The position numbers were made by a program, and so were the translations under genes. The notes under the pieces were generated by a model that was not told the DNA's origin, searched no databases, and worked only from the letters and a program-made list of their open reading frames with translations. DNA of 64,000 nucleotides. Source: Pseudomonas sp. R5-89-07 (lineage in GTDB: Bacteria > Pseudomonadota > Gammaproteobacteria > Pseudomonadales > Pseudomonadaceae). The stretch's first letter is position 1, and the number at the start of each line of letters is the position of its first letter. Positions 47,458 to 56,898 of the stretch are shown piece by piece. The DNA is taken from positions 682,001 through 746,000 of the forward strand of contig NZ_CP027727.1 in the NCBI RefSeq assembly GCF_003851685.1, written 5' to 3'.

Positions 47458-48801
47458 TCAGCTACCGCCCAGCCACAGCCCTTGCCGATTCAAGCGCCAG
47501 GCAATCGCCCACAGCGTCAGGCTGCGCACTGCCATGAACAACAGGAAGGTGATCCACAACCCGTGGTTGCCCAACCCCTGCAGCGCCCACGCCACCGGCA
47601 GTACCAACAGCACCGTCAGCAACATCCCGTTGCGCATCTCCCGCGCCCGCGTTGCGCCGATAAACAGCCCATCGAGCAAATAACTCCACACCGCAATCAA
47701 CGGCAATACCGCAAGGTAGGGCAGGTAGCGGTCGGCGGTTTCGCGCACGCTCGGGATATCGGTTTGCATCGCGATGAACAAATGGCCGGCGAAGGTGAAC
47801 AGCAACGCGAAACCAACGCTTGCGATCAGTGACCAGCCACAGGCAACCACTAACGAGCGTCTTAACGCCTGGCGATCGCGCGCGCCGATGGCGTGGCCGC
47901 ACAGGGCTTCGACTGCATGGGCCAGGCCGTCCAGCGCGTGGGCGGTCAGCAGCAGGCCGTTGAGCAGCAGCGCATTGGCAGCCACGGTCGCATCCCCCAG
48001 CCGCGCACCTTGCACGGTGATCATCAAAAACACCGACTGCAGTGCCAGGCTGCGAATAAAGATGTCGCGGTTCACCGCCAACAGCGGGCGCCAGCTTTGC
48101 CACATCTTCAGCGCCGCCCAGGCGATATGCCCAGGGTAGGCGCGCAGGGCTTTTTGCGTGAGGGCCAGGCCGAGCAGGGCGCCGGTCCACTCGGCAATCA
48201 CCGAGGCTCGGGCCGAACCGACCACGCCCCAGTCCAGGCCGAGCACGAACCACAGGTTCAGCGCGATGTTGACCAGGTTGGTGGTCAGCAGGATCGCCAG
48301 CGGCGCGCGGGCGTTCTGGGTCCCGAGAAACCACCCGACCAGCGCATAACTGGCAAGTGCGGCAGGCAGGCCGAACAGGCGTGTATGGAAGAATTCACGG
48401 GTCAGTTGGTTCAGTTCGGCGGAAGGCTGCATCCACGCCAGCGCCAGATGGCTGAGCGGAATACCCACGGTACCCAGCAGCATCGCCAGCCCCAGCGCCA
48501 GCAGCAGGCCCTGCAGCAGGATCTGGCGCAAGGCCGCGCCGTCATTGCGCCCGGCGGCCTGGGCGGCAAAACCGGTGGAGCCCATGCGCAGAAAGCCCAT
48601 GGCCCAGGCGAGGAACGTATACAGGCTGGCGCCGACGGCCACGGCGCCCAGTTGGTGGGCGTGGGGCAGGTGGCCGATGACCATGCTGTCGACCAGGGCT
48701 ACCAGCGGCACGGAGATATTCGACAAGATCATCGGCGCGGCCAGGGCCCAGACGCGACGATGGGTGGGGCGGTGGCGCCAGTCGGTGAGTAAGGTGGGCA
48801 T
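47458..48801 (-). CDS. MATE-family efflux transporter (DinF-like)
   Basis: 447 residues, about 12 membrane helices. Family signatures near the N-terminus: RVWALAAPMILSNISVPLVA and GHLPHAHQLGAVAVG. MATE proteins export cationic compounds with Na+ or H+. The open frame extends to 48948 by reading through a REP element; the ATG at 48801 (MPTLLTDWRH) is the family start. Confidence 0.92.
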   Translation of the reverse strand: MPTLLTDWRHRPTHRRVWALAAPMILSNISVPLVALVDSMVIGHLPHAHQLGAVAVGASLYTFLAWAMGFLRMGSTGFAAQAAGRNDGAALRQILLQGLLLALGLAMLLGTVGIPLSHLALAWMQPSAELNQLTREFFHTRLFGLPAALASYALVGWFLGTQNARAPLAILLTTNLVNIALNLWFVLGLDWGVVGSARASVIAEWTGALLGLALTQKALRAYPGHIAWAALKMWQSWRPLLAVNRDIFIRSLALQSVFLMITVQGARLGDATVAANALLLNGLLLTAHALDGLAHAVEALCGHAIGARDRQALRRSLVVACGWSLIASVGFALLFTFAGHLFIAMQTDIPSVRETADRYLPYLAVLPLIAVWSYLLDGLFIGATRAREMRNGMLLTVLLVLPVAWALQGLGNHGLWITFLLFMAVRSLTLWAIAWRLNRQGLWLGGS

Positions 48802-48852
48802 GCGGGCTCCTTCGAGGGTGGCGCATTGTAACCGGCCACCCACCGCGCCGCA

Positions 48853-48957
48853 GATCCAATGTGGGAGGGGGCTTGCCCCCGATGGCGGTGGGTCAGTTGC
48901 TGGATGCATTGACTGGAAGACTGCTATCGGGGGCAAGCCCCCTCCCACATTTTGATC
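48853..48957. repeat. REP doublet upstream of the alpha-2-macroglobulin gene
   Basis: Inverted CCAATGTGGGAGGGGGCTTG copies, spacer GGCGGTGGGTCAGTTGCTGG...; almost identical to the element at 53995 on the other side of the macroglobulin gene. Confidence 0.92.
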
Positions 48958-49090
48958 TCCGGTGGCTGTGGCATCGGGGCTTGGATTCAGGCCCGCTCAC
49001 CCTCTGTCGGTCAATGTGATCGCCGCCACAGCGGCTTGGCTTGCGCTGATATATAGTTCACCCCCGGTTTCCTCTGACGACGAGTGCCCC

Positions 49091-52000
49091 ATGCTTAACA
49101 AAGGATTGTTCCTGGCCTGCGCGCTGGCCCTGCTGAGCGCCTGCGATTCTTCCGATAAACCGTCCGCACCCTCCGCTCCGGCGGCGAGCGTGGCACCCAA
49201 GCCGGCCAAGGCGGCGGTGGATGTGGCGGCGTTGAAGCAGCGTTACGCCGGGCGCGAGTTGAGCGTGGTGGACGTGTCCGAGGTGCAGTTGGACGGGGCC
49301 AGCACCTTGTCGGTGAGTTTTTCCATTCCTCTGGATCCCGATCAGAAGTTCGCCGACAAGGTCCATCTGGTGGACAGCAAGTCGGGCAAGGTCGATGGCG
49401 CCTGGGAGCTTTCGGACAACCTGATGGAATTGCGTCTGCGTCACCTGGAGCCACAGCGCAAGCTGGTGCTCACGGTGGACCCTGGCGTCAAGGCGGTGAA
49501 TAACGCCCTGCTGCCCGCCGAGTACATCGCCCGCCTGGAAACCCGTGACCTGCAAGCCACCGTCGGCTTCGCCAGCCGCGGCACGTTGCTGCCCACGCGC
49601 CTGGCCGAAGGCTTGCCGGTGATCGCGCTGAACGTCGACAAGATCGACGTCGAATTCTTCCGTATCAAGGCCGAGTCCCTGCCGTCGTTCCTGGCGCAAT
49701 GGGGGCGCAACACCAGCCTGCAAAGTTACGAGTCCCGCGAGTTGCTGCCGATGGCCGACCTGGTCTACGGCGGGCGCTTTGACTTGAACCCGGCGCGCAA
49801 TACCCGCGAAACCCTGTTGCTGCCGATCGCCGGCCTCAAGCAGTTGCAGCAGCCCGGTGTGTACCTGGCGGTGATGCGTGCCTCGGGTACCTACAACTAC
49901 TCGCAACCGGCCACCTTGTTCACCTTGAGTGACATCGGCCTGTCGGTGCACCGCTACGCCAATCGCCTGGATGTGTTTACCCAGGCGCTGGAAGGCGGCA
50001 AGGCGTTGAATGGCGTCGAGCTGGAAATTCTCGATGCCGAAGGCCGCGTGCTCGGTCAGGGCAAGACCGAAGACGGTGGCCACGCCGAGTTGCCGTTGCC
50101 GAAAAAAGCCCAAGTGCTGCTGGCCAAACAAGGTGAGCAGACCAGCCTGTTGCGTCTGGACAGCGCCGCGCTGGACCTGGCCGAGTTCGACATTGGTGGC
50201 CAGCCGTCCCACCCGCTGCAGTTCTTTGTGTTCGGCCCGCGCGACTTGTATCGCCCCGGTGAAACCGTTCTGCTCAACGCCCTGTTGCGCGACAAGGACG
50301 GCAACACCGTCAAGCCGCAACCGGTGAGCGTCGAAGTGCGCCGCCCCGATGAACAGGTCAGCCGCAAATTCGTGTGGGACGCCGACGCTTCCGGCCTCTA
50401 TCAATATTCACTGCAACTGGCCGGCGAAGCACCGACCGGGCGTTGGCAGCTGGTATTCGACCTGGGCGACGGCAAGCCGCAGCTGTATGAGTTTCTCGTC
50501 GAAGACTTCCTGCCGGAGCGCCTGGCGCTGGAACTCAAGGGCAGCGATACCGCGCTGAGCCCGGCGGACAATCCGGTGATCCAGGTCAACGGCCGCTATC
50601 TGTACGGCGCGCCGGCCTCCGGCAATCGGGTCAGCGGGCAGGTCTATGTGCGCCCGCTGCGCGAGGCGGTCAAGGCCCTGCCGGGCTACCAATTTGGCTC
50701 GGTTACCGAAGAAGAGCTGAGCCAGGATTTCGAACTGGACGAAAGCACGCTCGACGCCAAGGGCCAGGAAGAACTGACCCTGGAAAGCAAGTGGGCCGAG
50801 GCCCGCTCGCCGCTGCAACTGATCGTGCAGGCCAGCCTGCAAGAGTCGGGCGGGCGGCCGATCACCCGGCGCCTGGTGCAGCCGATCTGGCCGGCCGAGC
50901 AATTGCCAGGCCTGCGCGGACTGTTCGACGGCACTGAAACCAACGGCGACGGCCCGGCGGAATTCGAAGTGCTGGTCGCCAACCAGGACGGGCAGAAACT
51001 CGCCGCGCAAAACCTCAAGGTGCGCCTGGTGCGCGAGCGCCGTGACTACTACTGGAACTACTCCGACAGTGACGGCTGGAGCTATCACTACAACGAGAAA
51101 TTCCTCAACCTCGACGAACAGACCCTGAACATCAAGGCCGGCGACACCGCCAAGGTCAGCTTCCAGGTGGAGTGGGGCCCTTACCGCGTCGAGGTCGAAG
51201 ACCCGCAAACCGGCCTGATCAGCAGCCTGCGCTTCTGGGCCGGCTACCAGGCCCAGGACAACACCGAAGGCGGCGCCGTGCGCCCCGACCAGGTCAAGCT
51301 GGCGCTGGACAAACCCGCCTATGGCGATGGCGACACCGCCAACGTCACCGTCACACCGCCGGCTGCCGGTAAGGGCTACCTGCTGGTGGAGTCCGCCGAG
51401 GGGCCGCTGTGGTGGCAGGAAATCGACGTGCCGGCCGAAGGCAAGCGCTTCGCGGTGAAGCTCGACCCGAAATGGTCGCGGCATGACCTGTACGTGAGCG
51501 CGCTGGTGATCCGTCCCGGCGAGCGCAAAGCCAATATCACTCCCAAACGTGCGGTGGGCTTGCTGCACCTGCCGTTGGATCGGACCCAGCGCAAGCTTGG
51601 CGTCACGCTGACCGCGCCGGAAAAAATGCGCCCCAAACAGCCGCTCACGGTGAAAATCGCGGCGAAAAATGCCGACGGCAGTGTGCCCAAGCAAGTGCAT
51701 GTGCTGGTGGCTGCGGTCGACGTGGGGATTCTCAATATCACCGAATACCCGACGCCGGACCCGTACTCCAGCCTGTTCGGCCGCAAGGGCTATGGCGTCG
51801 ACCAGTTCGACATCTACGGCCAGTTGATCGAAGCCGGGCAAGGCCGTCTGGCCAGCCTGGCGTTCGGTGGCGATGCGGCGCTGGCCAAGGGCGGCAAGCG
51901 CCCGGACACCAGCGTGACCATCGTCGCCCTGCAAAGCGCACCGGTGACCCTCAACGAAAAGGGCGAGGGCGAAGTCAGCGTCAATATTCCGGACTTCAAC

Positions 52001-53989
52001 GGTGAACTGCGCCTGATGGCCCAGGCCTGGAGCGATGATCGCTATGGCATGGCCGAAGCCAAGACGGTCATCGCCGCACCGCTGATTGCCGAGCTGTCGG
52101 CGCCGCGCTTCCTGGCCGGGGGGGACCAAACCACCCTCGCGCTGGACCTGTCCAACTTGTCGGGCAAGGCGCAGAAACTCGACGTACAACTGGCTGCCGA
52201 AGGGCAACTGGAACTGGCCGCCAATGGCGCGCAGACCGTAGAACTGAAACAGGGCCAGCGCACCACCTTGCGCATCCCGGTCAAAGCCTGGGGCGGCCTG
52301 GGGCAGGGCAAAGTCAGGGTGACCGTCAACGGCCTGGACCTGCCCGGTGAAAACCTGCCGCCGTTCAGCCGTGAATGGACCCTGGGCGTGCGCCCTGCGT
52401 ACCCGGCGCTGCTCAAGCACTACCGCGCCGTGCTCAAGGATCAGCCGTGGAGCTTGCCTGCGGGCACGCTGGATCAGTTCGACAGCTCAGGGCGCGAGGC
52501 GTTGCTGAGCCTGTCCAGCCGGCCACCGTTGAACCTCGGTGCGCAAATCAGTGCGCTCAAGGCTTATCCCTATGGCTGCCTGGAGCAAACCACCAGCGGG
52601 CTTTACCCCTCGTTGTATGCCGATGACGCGTTGCTTAAACGCCTGAGCATCAAGGGCGAGCCAGATGCCGAGCGTAAACGCAAGATCGAGCTGGGTATCG
52701 AACGCCTGCTGGGCATGCAGCGCTACAACGGCAGTTTCGGTTTGTGGGGCGCGGATGGCGAGGAAGAATACTGGCTGACCGCCTATGTCACTGACTTCCT
52801 GCTGCGCGCCCGCGACCAGGGCTTTGCCGTACCGGCCGAGGCACTGAAGAAAGCCAGTGAACGCCTGCTGCGCTATGTGCAGGAGCGCAACCTGATCGAA
52901 GTCGATTACAGCGACAACGCCGAGCACACCCGCTTTGCCGTGCAGGCCTACGCCGGCATGGTCCTGGCGCGCAGCCAGCAGGCGCCGTTGGGGGCCTTGC
53001 GCAGTATCTTCGAGCGTCGCAGCGATGCGCGGTCCGGCTTGCCGTTGGTGCAACTGGCCATCGCCCTGCAGAAGATGGGTGACCAACCGCGGGCGGACCA
53101 GGCATTGCTTGCAGGCCTGGCGGCGCAGCGCAGCGCCAAGGAGTGGTTGGCCGACTACGGCAGCCCGTTGCGCGACCAGGCGATGATCCTGGCCCTGCTG
53201 GAAGAAAACGACCTGGCCAAGGGTAAGCGCGAGGAGCGCTTGTTCACGTTGGCGGACCAGTTGGCGGCCAGCCCGTACCTGTCGACCCAGGAGCGTAATT
53301 CGCTGTTCCTCGCCGGTCGGCTTGGGCTTGCCCGGCCGGAGGCGAGCTGGCAGGTGTCGCTGACCGGCAGTGGCGGGGTGCACGAGCTGAACAACCAGCA
53401 ATCTACCCTGCAACTGGACGGCAAGCTGCTGTCCAGCGACTTGAGCCTGAGCAACCAGGGTGACACCCCTGTGTACCAGCAACTGACCATCTCCGGTTAC
53501 CCGCAGATGCCACCGGCAGCGGGCGGCGAGAACCTGAGCATCCGTCGCGAGTACCTGGGCATGAACGGCCAGCCGTTGAATCTGCACAGCCTCAACAGCG
53601 GCGACCTGGTGTTGGTGCACCTGGCGGTCAGCGCCAAGCAACGGGTGCCGGACGCCCTGGTGGTCGACCTGCTGCCCGCCGGCCTGGAACTGGAAAACCA
53701 GAACCTGGCGCAAAGCGCGGCCAGTCTGGAGAACGCCAGCAGCCAGGTGAAGGAATGGCGCGAGTCGATGCAGAATGCCTCGCTCAAGCATCAGGAGTTT
53801 CGTGATGACCGCTACGTGGCGGCGATGAACCTGGAAGGCTACGGCGGCACCACGCACTTGCTGTATCTGGCGCGGGCTGTAACGCCGGGCACCTACCGTG
53901 TGCCGCCGCCGCAGGTGGAGTCGATGTACCGGCCGAACTGGCAGGCGGTGGGCGAAACCCCGGCGGACATGGTGATCAAGGGCCGCTGA
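49091..53989 (+). CDS. Bacterial alpha-2-macroglobulin (YfhM/ECAM-like) lipoprotein
   Basis: 1632 residues. Lipoprotein signal with lipobox LLSAC (Cys near residue 18), so it is anchored in the periplasm. Many MG domains (with GRYLYGAPASGNRVSG), a bait-like mid region, and the thioester motif GCLEQT near residue 1159 followed by the alpha/alpha toroid of the TED domain. Such proteins trap proteases that breach the outer membrane. Upstream in-frame starts to 48962 cross the REP; the ATG at 49091 gives the lipobox. The partner pbpC lies 0.5 kb downstream. Confidence 0.95.
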   Translation: MLNKGLFLACALALLSACDSSDKPSAPSAPAASVAPKPAKAAVDVAALKQRYAGRELSVVDVSEVQLDGASTLSVSFSIPLDPDQKFADKVHLVDSKSGKVDGAWELSDNLMELRLRHLEPQRKLVLTVDPGVKAVNNALLPAEYIARLETRDLQATVGFASRGTLLPTRLAEGLPVIALNVDKIDVEFFRIKAESLPSFLAQWGRNTSLQSYESRELLPMADLVYGGRFDLNPARNTRETLLLPIAGLKQLQQPGVYLAVMRASGTYNYSQPATLFTLSDIGLSVHRYANRLDVFTQALEGGKALNGVELEILDAEGRVLGQGKTEDGGHAELPLPKKAQVLLAKQGEQTSLLRLDSAALDLAEFDIGGQPSHPLQFFVFGPRDLYRPGETVLLNALLRDKDGNTVKPQPVSVEVRRPDEQVSRKFVWDADASGLYQYSLQLAGEAPTGRWQLVFDLGDGKPQLYEFLVEDFLPERLALELKGSDTALSPADNPVIQVNGRYLYGAPASGNRVSGQVYVRPLREAVKALPGYQFGSVTEEELSQDFELDESTLDAKGQEELTLESKWAEARSPLQLIVQASLQESGGRPITRRLVQPIWPAEQLPGLRGLFDGTETNGDGPAEFEVLVANQDGQKLAAQNLKVRLVRERRDYYWNYSDSDGWSYHYNEKFLNLDEQTLNIKAGDTAKVSFQVEWGPYRVEVEDPQTGLISSLRFWAGYQAQDNTEGGAVRPDQVKLALDKPAYGDGDTANVTVTPPAAGKGYLLVESAEGPLWWQEIDVPAEGKRFAVKLDPKWSRHDLYVSALVIRPGERKANITPKRAVGLLHLPLDRTQRKLGVTLTAPEKMRPKQPLTVKIAAKNADGSVPKQVHVLVAAVDVGILNITEYPTPDPYSSLFGRKGYGVDQFDIYGQLIEAGQGRLASLAFGGDAALAKGGKRPDTSVTIVALQSAPVTLNEKGEGEVSVNIPDFNGELRLMAQAWSDDRYGMAEAKTVIAAPLIAELSAPRFLAGGDQTTLALDLSNLSGKAQKLDVQLAAEGQLELAANGAQTVELKQGQRTTLRIPVKAWGGLGQGKVRVTVNGLDLPGENLPPFSREWTLGVRPAYPALLKHYRAVLKDQPWSLPAGTLDQFDSSGREALLSLSSRPPLNLGAQISALKAYPYGCLEQTTSGLYPSLYADDALLKRLSIKGEPDAERKRKIELGIERLLGMQRYNGSFGLWGADGEEEYWLTAYVTDFLLRARDQGFAVPAEALKKASERLLRYVQERNLIEVDYSDNAEHTRFAVQAYAGMVLARSQQAPLGALRSIFERRSDARSGLPLVQLAIALQKMGDQPRADQALLAGLAAQRSAKEWLADYGSPLRDQAMILALLEENDLAKGKREERLFTLADQLAASPYLSTQERNSLFLAGRLGLARPEASWQVSLTGSGGVHELNNQQSTLQLDGKLLSSDLSLSNQGDTPVYQQLTISGYPQMPPAAGGENLSIRREYLGMNGQPLNLHSLNSGDLVLVHLAVSAKQRVPDALVVDLLPAGLELENQNLAQSAASLENASSQVKEWRESMQNASLKHQEFRDDRYVAAMNLEGYGGTTHLLYLARAVTPGTYRVPPPQVESMYRPNWQAVGETPADMVIKGR

Positions 53990-53994
53990 AAAAC

Positions 53995-54088
53995 CAATGT
54001 GGGAGGGGGCTTGCCCCCGATGGCGGTGGGTCAGTTGCCGGATGCATTGACTGACACACTGCTATCGGGAGCAAGCCCCCTCTCACAT
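53995..54088. repeat. REP doublet downstream of the alpha-2-macroglobulin gene
   Basis: Inverted copies with spacer GGCGGTGGGTCAGTTGCCGG.... The right copy is partly decayed (GGGAGC, TCTCACAT). Confidence 0.9.
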
Positions 54089-54110
54089 GGGGTTGGGGAC
54101 ATTCTTGGGC

Positions 54111-54404
54111 CTAGTGCACAACCCAACTGAGCAGCCACAATCCCAGGAGCAACCAGATAATTCCCATGATGATCGACGCCCGCATGAACGCACGCACGGC
54201 CGAATACAGCAGCATCAGCCCGACGATCAGGGTGATGATGCTGATGATCGAGGTGTCCATGCCCAGGGTGCGCGACAAGCCATCGATAAAGTTGCCGCCG
54301 GCGTGGGTCAGGGCTCCGAACAAGCCGCTCAGACCGTCGACGATAAAGCGGATGACGGAGCCGAGCGCCTGGCCCAGCCACTCGAAAAAGCTTTCTACCT
54401 GCAT
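54111..54404 (-). CDS. Small two-helix membrane protein, unknown
   Basis: 97 residues. Amphipathic N-terminal part (MQVESFFEWLGQALGSVIRF) followed by two hydrophobic segments (about 50-70 SIISIITLIVGLMLLYSAV and 77-95 IIMGIIWLLLGLWLLSWVV). Not recognised. It lies antisense between the macroglobulin and pbpC genes, which are usually adjacent on one strand. The composition and clean start make it a likely real gene; the role is unknown. Confidence 0.7.
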   Translation of the reverse strand: MQVESFFEWLGQALGSVIRFIVDGLSGLFGALTHAGGNFIDGLSRTLGMDTSIISIITLIVGLMLLYSAVRAFMRASIIMGIIWLLLGLWLLSWVVH

Positions 54405-54494
54405 GTGCGTGTCCTGATAAGAAGGTGGGCGTAACTGTGCCTTTGGTCGTTGTTGCGACAGGCGAGTTCCCTACAAGCATAGAGGTTTGCCCGG

Positions 54495-56825
54495 TTGAAT
54501 TTGCGTTTTGTTGCCCGCTCGACACTGCTGAGCCTGCTGTTGGTCATTGCCCTGCTATGGCTGGCCGACCGCATCTGGCCCTTGCCGTTGCCCCAGGACG
54601 ACCTGGCCCGGGTGGTGTTAGCCGAGGACGGCACGCCGTTATGGCGCTTTGCCGATGCCAACGGCGTATGGCGCTACCCGGTGCAAACCAGCGAAGTATC
54701 ACCGTATTACCTGGACGCGCTGCTGACCTACGAGGACCGCTGGTTCTACCGCCACCCCGGCGTCAACCCGCTGGCCCTGGCGCGGGCGACGTGGCAGAAC
54801 CTGACCGGTGCACGGGTGGTGTCGGGCGGCAGTACCTTGTCGATGCAAGTGGCGCGCTTGCTCGATCCGCATTCGCGTACCTTCCTCGGCAAGTTGCGTC
54901 AGTTGTGGCGTACCGCGCAGTTGGAGTGGCACCTGTCCAAGGAGCAGATTCTCAACCTGTACCTGAACCGCGCGCCGTTCGGCGGCACATTGCAGGGCGT
55001 GGCGGCAGCCAGTTGGGCGTACCTGGGCAAACCCCCGGCTCAATTGACCCACGCTGAAGCGGCCCTGCTCGCGGTATTGCCCCAGGCGCCGAGCCGCTTG
55101 CGCCCGGATCGTCACCCGCAGCGCGCCCAGCAGGCCCGGGACAAAGTGCTGCGCCGCCTCGCCGAGTTCCAGGTCTGGCCGCAGGCGGCGGTGGATGAGG
55201 CGCTGGAAGAACCGCTGCTGCTGGCACCGCGCCTGGAACCGAGCCTGGCACCGTTGCTGGCGCGCCGCTTGAACCGCCCAGACAGCCCGCCGCTGATCCG
55301 CACCACGGTGGATGCCACGTTGCAGCGCCGTCTGGAAGACCTGCTGCTGGGTTGGCGCGCGCGTTTGCCCGAGCACACTTCCGCCGCCATCCTGGTGGTC
55401 GAGGAAGAGACCATGGCCGTGCGCGCCTACCTCGGCTCGGTCGATATCAACGATGCCAAGCGTTACGGGCATGTGGACATGATCAGCGCGCTGCGCTCGC
55501 CCGGGTCCACCTTGAAACCCTTCCTGTATGGCATGGCCCTGGACGATGGCCTGATTCATTCAGAATCCCTGCTGCAGGACGTGCCGCGACGCTATGGCGA
55601 TTACCGGCCGGGCAATTTTTCCATGGGTTTTACCGGCGCGGTGCCGGCGAGCACGGCACTCTCCAGCTCGCTGAACCTGCCGGCGGTGCAATTGCTGGAA
55701 GCCTACGGGCCGAAACGCTTTGCCGCGCAGATGCGCATCGGCGGCATGCCGCTGGCGTTGCCGGCGCTGGCCGAACCGAACCTGGCGTTGATCCTGGGCG
55801 GTGCGGGCAGCCGCCTGGAAGATCTGGTGAGCGGCTACAGTGCGTTCGCCCGCGAGGGCAAGAGCGCCACTCTGCGTTTGCAGCCGGATGACGCGCTGAG
55901 GGAGCGGCCGTTACTGTCGCCGGGGGCGGCCTGGATCGTGCGGCGTATCCTCAGCGGCCAGGCGCGCCCCGACCGGGACCCGCGGGCCGAACTGGTGCAA
56001 CGTCCGACGCTGGCCTGGAAGACCGGCACCAGCTATGGCTTTCGCGATGCCTGGGCGATTGGCGTGGGCCCTCGCTATCTGATCGGTGTGTGGATCGGCC
56101 GACCGGACGGCACGCCGGTGCCAGGGCAGTTCGGCCTGGCGTCGGCGGCGCCATTGATGTTGCAGGTGCATGACGTGCTGACCAACCGCGACAGCCAGCG
56201 CGGCATCAGCGCAGCGGTCAAGCCGGTGCCGGCCAACGTGGGCGTGGCGGCGATCTGTTGGCCGCTGGGCCAGCCGATGAGCCGCAGCGATCCCAACTGT
56301 CGTCGCCAGCGCTTTGCCTGGACCCTGGACAACACCACGCCGCCGACCTTGCAGGCGTTGGATCAACCGCTGAGCGTGGGGTTGATGGAAAGTATCTGGA
56401 TCAACGCCAAGGGGTTGCGGGTCGATGCCCATTGCCCTGGCGCCGAACCGAAAAATATTGCGCTGTGGCCGGCGCCGCTGGAGCCGTGGCTGCCCAGGGT
56501 GGAGCGCCGTGAAGCGCGCATTCCGGCAGCCGACCCGCAGTGCCCGCCGCCGGCACTGGCCGCGTCATCGCCGCTGTCCATCGTTGGCGTGCGTGAGGGC
56601 GACCAACTGCGCTTGCCCGCCGCCAGCCAACAAGCCCTGCGTTTGAAAATTTCCGCCCTGGGCGGCAGCGGGCGGCGCTGGTGGTTTCTCAATGGGGCGC
56701 CGCTGGGGGACAGTGCCAATCAGGATTTCATCAACGCCAGTTTCGAGCGATTGGGGCGCTATCAACTGAGTGTGCTGGATGAGGCGGGGCAGACGGCCAG
56801 GCTTGAGTTCAGTGTTGTCGATTAG
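54495..56825 (+). CDS. pbpC: Penicillin-binding protein 1C
   Basis: 776 residues from a TTG start at 54495 with AGAGG nine bases upstream. Membrane anchor at 7-25; glycosyltransferase (about 45-220) with EDRWFYRHPGV and GGSTLSMQVARL; transpeptidase (about 290-580) with active serine in SPGSTLKPF, SSSLN and KTGTS; C-terminal biPBP_C domain (about 680-775). It polymerises and can cross-link peptidoglycan. Usually coupled to the macroglobulin gene, so both may repair or guard a damaged envelope. Confidence 0.96.
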   Translation: MNLRFVARSTLLSLLLVIALLWLADRIWPLPLPQDDLARVVLAEDGTPLWRFADANGVWRYPVQTSEVSPYYLDALLTYEDRWFYRHPGVNPLALARATWQNLTGARVVSGGSTLSMQVARLLDPHSRTFLGKLRQLWRTAQLEWHLSKEQILNLYLNRAPFGGTLQGVAAASWAYLGKPPAQLTHAEAALLAVLPQAPSRLRPDRHPQRAQQARDKVLRRLAEFQVWPQAAVDEALEEPLLLAPRLEPSLAPLLARRLNRPDSPPLIRTTVDATLQRRLEDLLLGWRARLPEHTSAAILVVEEETMAVRAYLGSVDINDAKRYGHVDMISALRSPGSTLKPFLYGMALDDGLIHSESLLQDVPRRYGDYRPGNFSMGFTGAVPASTALSSSLNLPAVQLLEAYGPKRFAAQMRIGGMPLALPALAEPNLALILGGAGSRLEDLVSGYSAFAREGKSATLRLQPDDALRERPLLSPGAAWIVRRILSGQARPDRDPRAELVQRPTLAWKTGTSYGFRDAWAIGVGPRYLIGVWIGRPDGTPVPGQFGLASAAPLMLQVHDVLTNRDSQRGISAAVKPVPANVGVAAICWPLGQPMSRSDPNCRRQRFAWTLDNTTPPTLQALDQPLSVGLMESIWINAKGLRVDAHCPGAEPKNIALWPAPLEPWLPRVERREARIPAADPQCPPPALAASSPLSIVGVREGDQLRLPAASQQALRLKISALGGSGRRWWFLNGAPLGDSANQDFINASFERLGRYQLSVLDEAGQTARLEFSVVD

Positions 56826-56830
56826 GGCCT

Positions 56831-56898
56831 TATCGGGGGCAAGCCCCCTCCCACAGTGGATTGTGTTCACAAATCAAATGTGGGAGGGGGCTTGCCCC
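56831..56898. repeat. REP doublet, right copy broken by the IS
   Basis: The left copy (TATCGGGGGCAAGCCCCCTC) is intact and the second copy starts AAATGTGGGAGGGGGCTTGC, but it stops at CCCC (56895-56898). The remaining CGATGGCG of the hairpin is at 58179-58186, on the far side of the insertion sequence. Confidence 0.88.

Noticed and set aside
48802..48948. N-terminal extension of the MATE gene
   Set aside because: Again translated REP sequence; the family starts at MPTLLTDWRH.
50408..52420. 670-residue minus-strand frame
   Set aside because: Antisense shadow of the macroglobulin gene.
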